Shown: positions 16,868 through 23,989, counted from the first letter of the stretch. The stretch is DNA of 32,158 bases from Candidatus Aminicenantota bacterium (GCA_022867325.1 JALHUR010000005.1:1-32158), one strand, 5' to 3'. Notes: a model not told the origin generated them from the letters alone. Program-made: numbers and translations.

Positions 16868-17260
16868 CTATCGAATCGCGGCCGGTTTGATTTTGATCAG
16901 CTTGCCCGAAGCCGAGGCCAGTTCCTGACCGGACTCGTCCCGCATCACGGATTCGCATTCGATGACGCGAGCTTTCTCGCCGATGACGCGGCCTTCAACG
17001 ATGACCTTCCGGCCGATCCGGGCCGGCTTTTTGAATCGCACCATCATCTCGGCTGTGACCGCCGCTTCACCGGCAGCGCGCGCGGAACCTCCCAGAGCAT
17101 GGGCGAAGGCTTCGTCGAGAAGGGTGAAAATGATGCCGCCGTGGAGGATGCCCTGCCAGCCCTGGAATTTCCGCTCGGGAATGAATTCGATCCGGCAGAA
17201 TCCCGGCCCCTCAAGGACGGATGGAGGAGGCTTAATTTTATTTGGAGAAGGGCTTGACAA
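16868..17260 (-). CDS. PaaI-like hotdog thioesterase
   Basis: A 130-residue 4HBT-superfamily protein that should hydrolyse an acyl-CoA or similar thioester in the cytoplasm. The diagnostic segment is GWQGILHGGIIFTLLDEA (residues about 34-51): an HGG turn after a long strand, then the hot-dog helix with the catalytic Asp/Glu position. VRFKKPARIGRKVIVEGRV forms the following strands. The best start is the TTG at 17258-17260, because no ATG or GTG lies in frame near the N-terminus; no good Shine-Dalgarno is visible. The start codon overlaps the -35 box of the divergent PadR promoter, so expression of the two units may interfere. The stop is 20 bp from the convergent xerC end. Confidence 0.8.
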   Translation of the reverse strand: MSSPSPNKIKPPPSVLEGPGFCRIEFIPERKFQGWQGILHGGIIFTLLDEAFAHALGGSARAAGEAAVTAEMMVRFKKPARIGRKVIVEGRVIGEKARVIECESVMRDESGQELASASGKLIKIKPAAIR

Positions 17261-17282
17261 AACAAACTTTTTCCACTATATA
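17254..17282 (+). promoter_or_regulatory. Sigma-70 promoter of the PadR operon
   Basis: TTGACA (17254-17259), a 17-bp spacer, then TATATA (17277-17282): a perfect -35 box at ideal spacing with a good -10 box. The first operator palindrome overlaps the -10 box, which fits repression by the product of the first gene. Confidence 0.75.
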
Positions 17283-17297
17283 TCGTAATACGATATA
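17279..17297. promoter_or_regulatory. Operator palindrome 1 (probable PadR site)
   Basis: TATATCGTA-A-TACGATATA: 9-bp perfect arms around one central A. It overlaps the -10 box and the expected transcription start. A dimeric winged-helix repressor such as PadR would fit it; binding by this PadR is inferred from position. Confidence 0.7.
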
Positions 17298-17323
17298 GCG
17301 AGAAACGAAATAGCGATGAACGT

Positions 17324-17342
17324 TATATCGTAATACGATTGA
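17324..17342. promoter_or_regulatory. Operator palindrome 2 (probable PadR site)
   Basis: The 16-base word TATATCGTAATACGAT of operator 1 recurs here, with the right arm decaying after TACGAT. The centres lie 45 bp apart, about four helical turns, so two dimers could sit on the same face of the DNA. The site lies in the 5' leader of the PadR gene. The rest of the gap to 17397 contains only the ribosome-binding site AAGGAG. Confidence 0.65.
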
Positions 17343-17397
17343 CAATGGATAGCCTGGCGATCAGATAAGATTCAGTGCCAGGGAAGAAGGAGACGAA

Positions 17398-17760
17398 ATG
17401 AGCGAAATTAGAGACAGAGCGCAGAGGTTCCTCCCTCTTACGGAGGCGACCTACTATGTCCTGATTTCCCTGGTCGAGCCCCGGCACGGCTACGGTATTA
17501 TGCAGAACGCGGCCGCTTTGAGCGGGAACCGGGTCAAGCTCGGACCGGGCACTCTGTACGGAGCCCTTACGAACCTCCTCAAACAAGGGCTGATCGAGAG
17601 GGCCGAAGAACAGGACTTGGAAGGGGAACGGCGCAAAATCTACGCCTTAACCTCGCTCGGGATGGCCGTTATCGTCGCCGAGTGCGAAAGGCTTGAAGCG
17701 CTGGTTCGGAGCGGCCGCGAAGCGGCGGAGAAAATCTTGGCGGCCCACAAGGAGTCATGA
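17398..17760 (+). CDS. PadR-family transcriptional regulator
   Basis: A 120-residue PadR winged-helix repressor. The N-terminal domain shows LTEATYYVLISLVEPRHGYGIMQ and LGPGTLYGALTNLLKQGLIE, the family's recognition helix and wing entry, followed by EGERRKIYALTSLGMAV (wing). The short C-terminal helix (residues about 90-115) is the dimerisation arm of subfamily-2 PadR proteins. AAGGAG lies 6 nt before the ATG. Two palindromes (17279-17297 and 17324-17342) in the promoter and leader suggest autorepression. Its stop is 1 bp before the ATG of the DUF2812 gene; PadR next to a DUF2812 membrane protein is a recurring pair in bacteria, where the PadR is thought to control its partner. The inducer is unknown. 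Confidence 0.9.
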   Translation: MSEIRDRAQRFLPLTEATYYVLISLVEPRHGYGIMQNAAALSGNRVKLGPGTLYGALTNLLKQGLIERAEEQDLEGERRKIYALTSLGMAVIVAECERLEALVRSGREAAEKILAAHKES

Positions 17761-17761
17761 C

Positions 17762-18316
17762 ATGAACGCGAAAGATCGGAAAACCGTTCTTAGGGTCCAT
17801 TGGGCCTGGAACAACGAAAAAGAGGAGAGCTGGCTGGCCAGGATGGCCCGGGACGGCTGGCACTTGACCGCGCCCCGCGGCTTCTTCTACCGTTTCGAAA
17901 AGGGCGAGCCGGCCGACGTCGTCTACCGCATGGATTACCAGAGCCCGGGCAAGTTCGAACGCAAGGACTATTTGGGCCTCTTCAAAGACGCCGGCTGGGA
18001 ACACATCGGCGAGTTCAGCAACTGGTACTATTTCAGGACCAAGGCCGGCGACGGCCCGGCGCCCGAAATCCACACCGATCCGGAATCCAAGATCGCCATG
18101 TACCGCCGGCTGTTGGGGCTCCTGGCGATTATCACCGTCGTGGTCTGGGCTCCCTTAGTGACAAGCATCGGCGATCACAGGCATCCTCACGGCCTCTGGC
18201 ATACGATCCGGGGCATTCAAGTCGCGGCCTTGTTTCTGATGGTTTACGCCGTGGTCAGGATCGCTCTCAAAATCGGTCGGATAAAGAAAAACCGGCGTCA
18301 ACAGGAGTCGAAATGA
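17762..18316 (+). CDS. DUF2812 domain membrane protein
   Basis: A 184-residue protein. Residues 10-95 form the DUF2812 domain (HWAWNNEKEESWLARMARDGWHL, YRMDYQ, and GLFKDAGWEHIGEFSNWYYF). Two transmembrane helices follow (about 116-136 and 150-172) and a basic tail KIGRIKKNRRQQ. The soluble domain probably faces the cytoplasm. The biochemical role of DUF2812 is unknown. ATG at 17762 is 2 nt after the PadR stop, and its own TGA overlaps the ATG of a 22-residue membrane peptide, so three proteins appear to be translated in a coupled way from one PadR-controlled transcript. Confidence 0.85.
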   Translation: MNAKDRKTVLRVHWAWNNEKEESWLARMARDGWHLTAPRGFFYRFEKGEPADVVYRMDYQSPGKFERKDYLGLFKDAGWEHIGEFSNWYYFRTKAGDGPAPEIHTDPESKIAMYRRLLGLLAIITVVVWAPLVTSIGDHRHPHGLWHTIRGIQVAALFLMVYAVVRIALKIGRIKKNRRQQESK

Positions 18317-18381
18317 ATACCGTTATGCTCTTGTGTCTGGTGATTCTAGTGATTCTTTGCGCTTGGCTCGTCCTGGCCTGA
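18313..18381 (+). CDS. 22-residue hydrophobic membrane peptide, coupled to DUF2812 gene
   Basis: The ATG at 18313 overlaps the DUF2812 stop (ATGA) and AGGAG lies about 7 nt upstream. The product (starts MNTVMLLCLV, ends AWLVLA) is almost entirely Leu/Val/Ile/Cys, i.e. a single transmembrane helix with a very short head and no charged residues. It is too short for ordinary gene calling, but the coupled start and ribosome-binding site make translation likely. It could be a subunit or regulator of the DUF2812 protein. An imperfect hairpin (TCGGC/GCCGA) follows its stop at about 18383-18400. Confidence 0.5.
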   Translation: MNTVMLLCLVILVILCAWLVLA

Positions 18382-18389
18382 TTCGGCCT

Positions 18390-18605
18390 TCAGGAGCCGA
18401 GGCTGATCGAGGTTTTCTTCTTGCCGTAAACGCTGCACTCGCTGACAACGGTGAGTTCGGCGCCCTGGGGGAGGGAGACGGTCGCAGTGATAAAATCGTC
18501 TTTCAAGTGTCTAATATGACGGGCAATATCTACCTGGCCATGCCGAAAACGCGTTAGGAACGAGAGTCCGCCGATCGCGCCGTTCGCTTCATTGAGGGGA
18601 TTCAA
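18390..18605 (-). other. Weak open frame or gene remnant on the minus strand
   Basis: A 71-codon open stretch starts with TTG immediately after a stop codon and lacks a Shine-Dalgarno. The C-terminal half (about DDFITATVSLPQGAELTVV) reads like a beta-strand repeat of an exported protein and is more protein-like than the other frames, so this may be the tail of a decayed gene. I do not recognise the family. The rest of the gap 18382-18755 holds only the comEA promoter region. Confidence 0.2.
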
Positions 18606-18680
18606 TCAACTTCGGTTAACGGCCCGGGCCGCTTCTGCCTACCGGGGTTGACTAGCCTCGCCCGGGGTCGATCATAATAA

Positions 18681-18693
18681 ATTGATTATCAAT
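18681..18693. promoter_or_regulatory. Palindrome upstream of the sigma-54 promoter
   Basis: ATTGAT-T-ATCAAT, a perfect odd palindrome about 20 bp upstream of the -24 box, in a locally AT-rich patch. It could be an activator or IHF-type site; this is weakly supported. Confidence 0.3.
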
Positions 18694-18714
18694 AAGATAC
18701 GACGGACAATCTTC

Positions 18715-18730
18715 TGGCACCCTCCTTGCT
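18715..18730 (+). promoter_or_regulatory. Sigma-54 (-24/-12) promoter of the comEA-like gene
   Basis: TGGCAC (18715-18720), five bases, TTGCT (18726-18730). The invariant GG and GC are separated by exactly 10 bp as in the RpoN consensus. Transcription would begin near 18741, just before the AAAGGAGG ribosome-binding site. Confidence 0.65.
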
Positions 18731-18755
18731 ATAGAGGATGGCGAAAGGAGGCAGC

Positions 18756-19067
18756 ATGCTTCACCCCAAATTTAAGGCAGCGGCCGCGCTTGTGGCGGTC
18801 CTAATCCTCTCGGCCGGTTTCGCTTCAGCCTTCGCCCAGTCGAAAGGCGCGGCGGAAAAAGTCAACATCAACACGGCCTCGGCCGGCGAGCTCGAGAAGC
18901 TCCCCCAAATCGGGCCCAAAGTCGCCCAGCGGATCATCGATTTCCGCAAGGAGAATGGAGGGTTCAAGCGGATCGAGGACATCATGAAGGTCAAGGGGAT
19001 CGGCGAGAAGATCTTCGGCCGGATCAAGGACCTGATCACAATCGGAAACGAAGCCGCCGCCAAGTGA
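18756..19067 (+). CDS. comEA: ComEA-like helix-hairpin-helix DNA-binding protein
   Basis: A 103-residue exported protein: signal peptide (residues 1-28, ending SAFAQ), short linker, then tandem helix-hairpin-helix motifs in the ComEA pattern, VNINTASAGELEKLPQIGPK followed by AQRIIDFR and IMKVKGIGEKIFGRIKDLI. ComEA-type proteins hold double-stranded DNA in the periplasm during uptake by competent cells. AAAGGAGG precedes ATG 18756 at ideal spacing; an earlier ATG at 18738 lies before the ribosome-binding site and near the predicted transcription start. The promoter looks sigma-54 dependent. dprA elsewhere in the window makes a transformation role plausible, though small HhH proteins also serve other purposes. 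Confidence 0.85.
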   Translation: MLHPKFKAAAALVAVLILSAGFASAFAQSKGAAEKVNINTASAGELEKLPQIGPKVAQRIIDFRKENGGFKRIEDIMKVKGIGEKIFGRIKDLITIGNEAAAK

Positions 19068-19098
19068 GAGGAGGGGGCTTGTCCCCCTCCCTCCTCTT
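19068..19098. terminator. Bidirectional terminator hairpin between comEA and rdgB
   Basis: GAGGAGGGGG, a short CTTG loop, then CCCCC and CTCCTC with a small bulge: a very GC-rich hairpin starting at the comEA stop codon and reaching the rdgB stop codon. No long T-run follows on either side, so termination efficiency is uncertain. Confidence 0.5.
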
Positions 19099-19714
19099 AT
19101 CGTTCCCCTAGAAGCTCGGGGTGGGCGGCCAACCAGCCGGCCAGCTTTTTAAGCGCTCGTCCCCGGTGACTGATCCGGTTCTTGTCCGCGGCCTCGAGCT
19201 CCCCGAAGGACTTGCGGAGTGGCGGGTACCAGAAGACGGGGTCGTAGCCGAATCCCAGGACGCCCTTTTTTTTGAGGGCGATGAACCCATGGACGCGGCC
19301 CGTGACTTCCTTGAGAACCCGGCCCCGCCGGGACAGGACTGCGCAGCAGACGAAGCGGGCTTTGCGCTTCTCGCGCGGAAAACCCCGCATCAGCCGGAGC
19401 AGCTTCCGGATGTTTGTCTCGTCGCTGGCGGCGGGTCCCGAGAAGCGGGCCGAATAAATCCCCGGCGCCCCGCCCAGGCTCTCGACCTCGAGCCCCGAGT
19501 CCTCGGCCACGGTCAGGAGCTCCGTCCTCCCGCTGTAGAAGAGGCTTTTAGCCCGCGCATTCTCCAGGAAGGACGTCCCCGTCTCGGGTGCACGGCCGCG
19601 AAGGCCGAGCGCATCGAGGGTGAGAAGGACGACCGGGAGGCCGGCCAGCGCGGCGCGCATCTCGGCGACCTTGCCTCGGTTGGTCGTGGCCGCGAGGATG
19701 CGAGTCTCAGTCAA
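19097..19714 (-). CDS. rdgB: XTP/dITP pyrophosphatase (RdgB/HAM1)
   Basis: A 205-residue Maf/HAM1-fold house-cleaning enzyme that hydrolyses deaminated purine nucleotides (XTP, ITP, dITP) to monophosphates so they are not built into DNA or RNA. Family motifs are all present: ATTNRGKVAEM at the N-terminus (SHR-like phosphate/metal site), FLENARAKS, VAEDSGLEVESLGGAPGIYSAR without interruption, GFGYDPVF, and the C-terminal SHRGRALKKL. Length is normal. The start overlaps the end of the MgtC-like gene by 8 bp, so it is the last gene of a minus-strand operon with methyltransferase, UbiA and MgtC. Confidence 0.95.
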   Translation of the reverse strand: MTETRILAATTNRGKVAEMRAALAGLPVVLLTLDALGLRGRAPETGTSFLENARAKSLFYSGRTELLTVAEDSGLEVESLGGAPGIYSARFSGPAASDETNIRKLLRLMRGFPREKRKARFVCCAVLSRRGRVLKEVTGRVHGFIALKKKGVLGFGYDPVFWYPPLRKSFGELEAADKNRISHRGRALKKLAGWLAAHPELLGER

Positions 19715-20354
19715 TCTTGATCTCGAGGATGTCGCCGATTTCGCCCAGGCTTTGGCTGAATTCCTGCTCCTTGTCTTCGGGCGCGGTCAACGCGAACGAG
19801 ACAACGGCGATGTCCTTGTCCCGTCTCAGATGGAAATCCTCGATCTTGACCCCCAGATGGATCGAGAGCTTCCGGAGGCTCCCCAAAGTCTCGGCCGAAT
19901 CCTTCATCCTCAGGTGGAAATGGACGGCCGCCCGGCGGTGGAGGCGTCCCTCGAGTTTCAAGAACAGGACGAGGGTCAGGATGACGAGGCCGGTGAAAAT
20001 GACGGCCTCGAGATAAAATCCGGCCCCGACGACGAGGCCAAGGCCGGCCACCACCCATAGCGTCGAGGCCGTCGTCAAGCCGTGGATCATGCCTCTGGCC
20101 TGGATGATGGCCCCGGCGCCGATGAAGCCCATCCCCGTTATGACCGCGGCGGCCATCCGGGTCAGATCGCCTTGGCTCCCCCCGCCTTTCTGGAGAATGA
20201 GATCGGACAGGATCATCAGCATGGCCGATCCGACGCAGACCAGGATATTAGTTCGGAGCCCGGCCGGCTTCTGACTCGTTTCCCGCTCGATTCCGATCAG
20301 GCCGCCCAGGGCGACCGCCAGCAGGAGTTTGAGGACGGTTTCGGTAAGGGTCAT
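19707..20354 (-). CDS. MgtC/SapB family membrane protein
   Basis: A 215-residue MgtC-family protein. Four to five transmembrane helices occupy residues 1-130, with the family signature LLLAVALGGLIGIERE, LRTNILVCVGSAM and MGFIGAGAII; the cytoplasmic C-terminal ACT-like domain runs from about 140. MgtC proteins are tied to magnesium limitation and, in pathogens, to inhibition of the F-type ATP synthase; in a free-living bacterium the role is unclear. The start at 20354 is supported by GGAG 8 nt upstream; an upstream reading to 20414 would add a non-membrane leader. It is translationally coupled to rdgB. Confidence 0.88.
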   Translation of the reverse strand: MTLTETVLKLLLAVALGGLIGIERETSQKPAGLRTNILVCVGSAMLMILSDLILQKGGGSQGDLTRMAAAVITGMGFIGAGAIIQARGMIHGLTTASTLWVVAGLGLVVGAGFYLEAVIFTGLVILTLVLFLKLEGRLHRRAAVHFHLRMKDSAETLGSLRKLSIHLGVKIEDFHLRRDKDIAVVSFALTAPEDKEQEFSQSLGEIGDILEIKID

Positions 20355-20397
20355 GAGCGTTCTCCCCGTATCCGGAATGAGGCCGTCTCGGCCCGAG

Positions 20398-21315
20398 TCA
20401 TCGTCCGACCTCATCCAGGATGAAGGCCAGGACGAAAAGGAGGGCGAGCAGGAGCGTCGTCAGCGCGACCGGGACGTTCTTGAGAAGGTGCTCGGGTTCC
20501 TCCATGAGGTCCCGATCGGCGAGCATTTTCCGGTAGACGAGGCCGAAGAAGAAGAGGATGAGCGGAAGGAAAAGAAGGAAGGACTGGAGATTGCAGCGGA
20601 GGGCGAAATAAAGAAAGGTCGCGGCAAAAACCGCGACGCTCGCGAGCATGCCCAGGCCGAGCGACGTCCGGGAGTAGGCCTTGTGGGACTGCCGGTAGAA
20701 GCCGGCCTTGTCCTTCAAGAACCGGTATTCCGAGAATCTCTTGGCGACCATCAGGAAGTTGCCGAAGGCCCACCAGCTCAGGATCAGGCTCATGGGCGGC
20801 CGGGTGGGCGGGAAGGCCGGCGACATGGCCGCGAACCATCCGATCAAGAACCGGATGGGATTATTGGCCGACTCGGACACCGAGTCCAGGAAGGGAATGT
20901 CCTTGGTCCGGAAAGGCCGGATGTTGTAGACGAACCCGGCCAGGAGCAGGGCGAGGAGCGATAAGACAAACGGCCGCGAGTACAGGACCCAGGCCGCGAC
21001 CAGGGCGGCCGAGGCCAGGCCGAGGCCGAGAAGCGCGAACGGGCCTCTTCTGATTTCGCCCTGGATCAGGGGGCGGAAGCGCTTGGTCGGATGATGGACG
21101 TCGAAGGGCGCGTCGGCGATCTCGTTGACGATATAGTTGGCGGTCGAGATCATCCAGGTCAGCAGGAACGCGAGGCCGAGCCGGCCGATCAGATCGGGCC
21201 GGCCGAGCCGTTCGAGCTGCGAACGGAAAAGAAAGAAAAAGGCGGCGCTCCCCACGAAAATGGCCAAGCTCCGCGGCCACCGTTCGAGGCGCATGGCGCG
21301 AAGGTAGGCTTTCAT
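20398..21315 (-). CDS. UbiA-family prenyltransferase (decaprenyl-phosphate phosphoribosyltransferase-like)
   Basis: A 305-residue UbiA-superfamily membrane enzyme, with about eight or nine helices. The first Asp-rich site reads NEIADAPFDVHHPTKRFRPL (N64, D68, D72), the pattern seen in phosphoribosyl-decaprenol synthases, where H-P-x-K-R-x-R-P binds the phosphate group. A second acidic motif near LDSVSESANNPIRFL completes the active site. The likely reaction is transfer of a phosphoribosyl or other small group to or from polyprenyl phosphate for cell-envelope sugars; quinone or haem prenylation is less likely from the motif. ATG at 21315 overlaps the stop of the upstream methyltransferase; longer readings in this frame run through that gene and are rejected. 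Confidence 0.82.
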   Translation of the reverse strand: MKAYLRAMRLERWPRSLAIFVGSAAFFFLFRSQLERLGRPDLIGRLGLAFLLTWMISTANYIVNEIADAPFDVHHPTKRFRPLIQGEIRRGPFALLGLGLASAALVAAWVLYSRPFVLSLLALLLAGFVYNIRPFRTKDIPFLDSVSESANNPIRFLIGWFAAMSPAFPPTRPPMSLILSWWAFGNFLMVAKRFSEYRFLKDKAGFYRQSHKAYSRTSLGLGMLASVAVFAATFLYFALRCNLQSFLLFLPLILFFFGLVYRKMLADRDLMEEPEHLLKNVPVALTTLLLALLFVLAFILDEVGR

Positions 21316-22211
21316 CCCGTGGATCTCTTGCGGGCGTAAATCTCGAAGGAATCGCCCAGCGCCAATTTTATCGGAATTCTCCTCAAAAAAGAAGCGAACC
21401 GGCCTTCCCCGGCCAGGAACCGCAGGCGCTCGATCCGGGAGACCAGATAGTGGGCGCTGAATGTCCAGGCATAGCGTCGGCGCCTGATGATGGCAAAGCC
21501 GGCCCCTTCGAGCAGCCGGGTCAAACTCCGCCTCGTGAAATAGGAGAGGTGCCCGGGCCGGAAGTGCCACCATTTCCGGCCTATGAACGCTGCGGCCGCG
21601 CTGCCGATATCCGGCGTTACGACGCAGAGGAGTCCGCCCGGCGCCAGGATCTCGAAAGCGCGCCGCAGAGCTTCGGCCGGCCGGGGCGTGTGCTCGATGA
21701 CGTCGATCATGGTCACGGCCCGGTAGGCCCCGGCCGGTAGGCCGGCCGTCTCGAAGTTCCCCGTCCGGATCGTCAGTCCGTATTTGTCCTTGGCGAAGCG
21801 GACGGCCCAAGCGCTCGGCTCTATACCGTCCGGTTCCCAGCCCCGGGCGCGGGCCAAGTCGAGGAGGATTCCGGTCGCGGCGCCGACGTCGAACAGCCGC
21901 CCCCGTCCGGGCAGCAGGCGCTCCAGGGCAGCCAGAATCTTCTTGAAGTTCCGGGAGCGCCCCTCCGCTTCCTCGTCATAGAGAGGGTCTTCGACGGCCG
22001 CGTACAGTGCGTTCATCAGGGCGGGCGAAGGACAGGGGTTGGCGAAAACATGGCGGCAGTCGCGGCAAAGGCCGAGGTCCCAAAGCCGGCCGTAGCCGCG
22101 GTCGGTGATCTTGATCTCTTCGGGGCTCAAGTCGAACCCGGCGAGGGTTCCGGGCCGGTAGGCGATGATACGTTCGCCCCCGCAGACGGGGCAGCGGGCG
22201 AGCTGTTCCAT
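21312..22211 (-). CDS. Class I SAM methyltransferase with N-terminal zinc ribbon
   Basis: An approximately 299-residue Methyltransf_23-type protein. An N-terminal four-Cys ribbon (CPVCGG, later LCRDC) precedes the methyltransferase core: LFDVGAATGILLDLAR (motif I), GIEPSAWAV, and VTMIDVIEHTPRPAEALRR (motif IV and post-motif). Ribbon-plus-methyltransferase proteins of this type often act on nucleotide-activated sugars or polyprenyl-linked glycans. The start at 22211 follows GGAG by 8 nt; ATG at 22232 is an alternative. The stop overlaps the UbiA-family start by 4 bp, so the two likely act in the same envelope-glycan pathway. Confidence 0.82.
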   Translation of the reverse strand: MEQLARCPVCGGERIIAYRPGTLAGFDLSPEEIKITDRGYGRLWDLGLCRDCRHVFANPCPSPALMNALYAAVEDPLYDEEAEGRSRNFKKILAALERLLPGRGRLFDVGAATGILLDLARARGWEPDGIEPSAWAVRFAKDKYGLTIRTGNFETAGLPAGAYRAVTMIDVIEHTPRPAEALRRAFEILAPGGLLCVVTPDIGSAAAAFIGRKWWHFRPGHLSYFTRRSLTRLLEGAGFAIIRRRRYAWTFSAHYLVSRIERLRFLAGEGRFASFLRRIPIKLALGDSFEIYARKRSTG

Positions 22212-22285
22212 GCGGTCCGCTCCCGTCTCCATATCAGCGCCCGAGGTCCCAGAAAACGCGAAGGCTCTGTCCTGTCATTTCCTCT

Positions 22286-22291
22286 ATTATA
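22286..22291 (-). promoter_or_regulatory. Candidate -10 box of the methyltransferase-UbiA-MgtC-RdgB operon
   Basis: TATAAT on the minus strand about 75 bp before the methyltransferase start, in an otherwise GC-rich gap. No good -35 box is visible at 16-18 bp. No gene is present in 22233-22441. Confidence 0.35.
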
Positions 22292-22371
22292 TCCGGACAC
22301 TCCCTAAAATAAAGCGACTCCGGCAGTAATTCTTTTCCGAGGTTCAGCCCGGATAAACCCCGAAAAAAATC

Positions 22372-22400
22372 TTGACAAATCCCGCCCGATTTTGTTAAAT
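22372..22400 (+). promoter_or_regulatory. Sigma-70 promoter of the Rrf2 gene
   Basis: TTGACA (22372-22377), a 17-bp spacer, then TTAAAT (22395-22400). The palindromic operator 22417-22428 lies just after the expected transcription start. Confidence 0.65.
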
Positions 22401-22416
22401 GAGTTTGTCTATTGAG

Positions 22417-22428
22417 TTAGTCGACTAA
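22417..22428. promoter_or_regulatory. Probable Rrf2 operator
   Basis: TTAGTCGACTAA is a perfect 12-bp palindrome, positioned after the -10 box and before the ribosome-binding site of the Rrf2 gene. Rrf2-family sites often contain CGACTAA-type half sites, so autoregulation is likely. Confidence 0.5.
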
Positions 22429-22441
22429 GGACAGAGATAAG

Positions 22442-22867
22442 ATGCGATTGTCAACGAAGGGCGAGTACGCGAGCCGGGCCATGCTCGAGCTTTCCATCCG
22501 CTATGGTGACGGCCCGCTCCATATCAGGGACATCTCCCAGGCGCAGCACATCCCCGAACGATTCTTGGAGCAGATCCTCCTCCTTCTCAAGAGGGCGGGC
22601 TACCTCAAGAGCCGGAAGGGCCACCAGGGAGGGTACGCCCTGGCCAAGCCGCCGTCGGCGATATCGGTGGCCGAAGTCATCCGGGTCATGGACGGGCCGC
22701 TGGCCCCGATCGATTGCGTCTCGGTGATGGCCCACGAAACCTGTCCCATGGAGGACAGTTGCGGGCTTCGCTGGCTCTGGAAGGAAGTCCGGGACGCGGT
22801 GGCCCAAATCATGGAGAGGACCACCTTCGAAGACTTGGTCCGCCGGTCTAAGCACAAGCGTCGCTGA
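22442..22867 (+). CDS. Rrf2-family transcriptional regulator with Fe-S-type cysteines
   Basis: A 141-residue Rrf2 protein (IscR/NsrR/CymR family). The winged helix covers residues 1-70: MRLSTKGEYASRAML, ISQAQHIPERFLEQILLLL, and LKSRKGHQGGYALAKP. C92, C101 and C107 (C-x8-C-x5-C, followed by GLRWLW) are positioned as the iron-sulfur ligands of IscR/NsrR-type members, so sensing of redox state, nitric oxide or iron-sulfur status is plausible. Promoter and palindromic operator lie directly upstream. A porin and a pst-type ABC transporter follow in the same direction; an 8-bp inverted repeat lies between regulator and porin. Confidence 0.9.
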   Translation: MRLSTKGEYASRAMLELSIRYGDGPLHIRDISQAQHIPERFLEQILLLLKRAGYLKSRKGHQGGYALAKPPSAISVAEVIRVMDGPLAPIDCVSVMAHETCPMEDSCGLRWLWKEVRDAVAQIMERTTFEDLVRRSKHKRR

Positions 22868-22891
22868 AAGATCTTTCGCTATAGATTTTAG

Positions 22892-22921
22892 CGTTCCCGG
22901 CCAAGCGCGCGGACGGGAACG
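22892..22921. promoter_or_regulatory. Inverted repeat between Rrf2 gene and porin
   Basis: CGTTCCCG (22892-22899) is inverted as CGGGAACG (22914-22921). There is no T-run downstream. It could be an attenuator, an operator for the porin-pst genes or a weak terminator. Confidence 0.4.
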
Positions 22922-22959
22922 GATTAGGAAAGCTTGAAAGGAAGGAGTCTGCCTACGTC

Positions 22960-23970
22960 ATGAATACGATCCCTAAATTCAAGACAGGCCTCAGGGCGGC
23001 CGCCGCCTGGGGCTTGATCATCGGTTGTCTGGCTTTGCCGGGGACCGTCCTCGGCCAGGACAAGAAGGAGCCCTCGCCCCTAGTCGCGGCCGTGCCCCTC
23101 AAGCTGACCGGATTCAGCCAGTTCCTCTACACGGCCTGGGACAAGGGCGTCGACAGCTTCAGCGCCCGCCGCGTCCGGTTTTCGCTCAGCGGCGAGCTCT
23201 TCAAAAACGTCAATTACAAGATTCAGGTCGACGCCGTCAAGAGTCCCCTGATCCTCGACGCCCTGGTCGAGTTCAAATTGTCCTCGGAGGTCGGGCTCCG
23301 GGTCGGCCAGTTCAAGGTCCCTTTCAGCACGGAGAACCTGACCTCGAGCGCTGATCTCGCCACCATCAACCGGTCCCAGCCGGAGGAGAAGCTCGCTCCA
23401 GGCCGGGATACCAAAATGAATGGGCGCGACATCGGCGCCGCCCTGTTCGGGAAGTGGTCCGTCCTGGAGTATACGCTCGGCGTCTTCAACGGCTCCGGGA
23501 TCGACATCAAAGACAACAACAGCCAGAAGGACGTCGGCGGCCGCGTCGTCGTCCGTCCCGTCGAGTTTCTGGCCTTGGGAGCCGCCTTTTATAGAGGCCG
23601 GACGAGCATCGCGACAGGGTCACCCGCCTACGACCGCGACAGGACCGGCCTCGAGCTGGCCGTCCTCCACGGCCCGTTCTCCCTCAAGGGCGAATATATC
23701 TTCGCTAAAGACGATAAGCTCGAACGGTCGGGCTGGTATATCCAAGGCGGCTGGTTTCTGAAGCCCAAGAAGCTCCAGGCCGTTCTCAAGCTCGACAGCT
23801 ATGACAAGGACCGCAAGACGACCGATAACCGGACGAACCTGTCGACGGTAGGCTTGAATTGGTTCTTGACCGCGAAGTCGAAGCTCCAAGTCAACTATGA
23901 GCTCTATAAGCTTGAAGGCGGCAAGACGGACAACTCGGCCTTTCTTGTCCAGCTTCAAGCCGGTTTCTGA
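22960..23970 (+). CDS. OprO/OprP-like phosphate-selective porin family protein
   Basis: A 336-residue outer-membrane porin (Porin_O_P type). A signal peptide (about residues 1-33, ending VLGQ) is followed by about 16 amphipathic strands. Family-like features include RRVRFSLSGELFKNVNYKIQ, LRVGQFKVPFSTENLTS and GRDIGAALFG. The chain ends in LVQLQAGF with a terminal Phe for BAM-assisted insertion. AAGGAAGGAG lies upstream of the ATG. In proteobacteria this family passes phosphate or polyphosphate. Here it precedes pstSCAB by 19 bp, so it probably serves as the outer-membrane entry for the same solute. It is shorter than OprP, which may mean missing N-terminal strands. Confidence 0.85.
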   Translation: MNTIPKFKTGLRAAAAWGLIIGCLALPGTVLGQDKKEPSPLVAAVPLKLTGFSQFLYTAWDKGVDSFSARRVRFSLSGELFKNVNYKIQVDAVKSPLILDALVEFKLSSEVGLRVGQFKVPFSTENLTSSADLATINRSQPEEKLAPGRDTKMNGRDIGAALFGKWSVLEYTLGVFNGSGIDIKDNNSQKDVGGRVVVRPVEFLALGAAFYRGRTSIATGSPAYDRDRTGLELAVLHGPFSLKGEYIFAKDDKLERSGWYIQGGWFLKPKKLQAVLKLDSYDKDRKTTDNRTNLSTVGLNWFLTAKSKLQVNYELYKLEGGKTDNSAFLVQLQAGF

Positions 23971-23989
23971 CACTCCGAGGAGAAAAGAC

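Noticed and set aside
17339-17369. A second promoter for the PadR gene (TTGACA at 17339-17344)
   Set aside because: The only -10-like word (GATAAG) is 19 bp away and matches poorly; the upstream promoter is much better.
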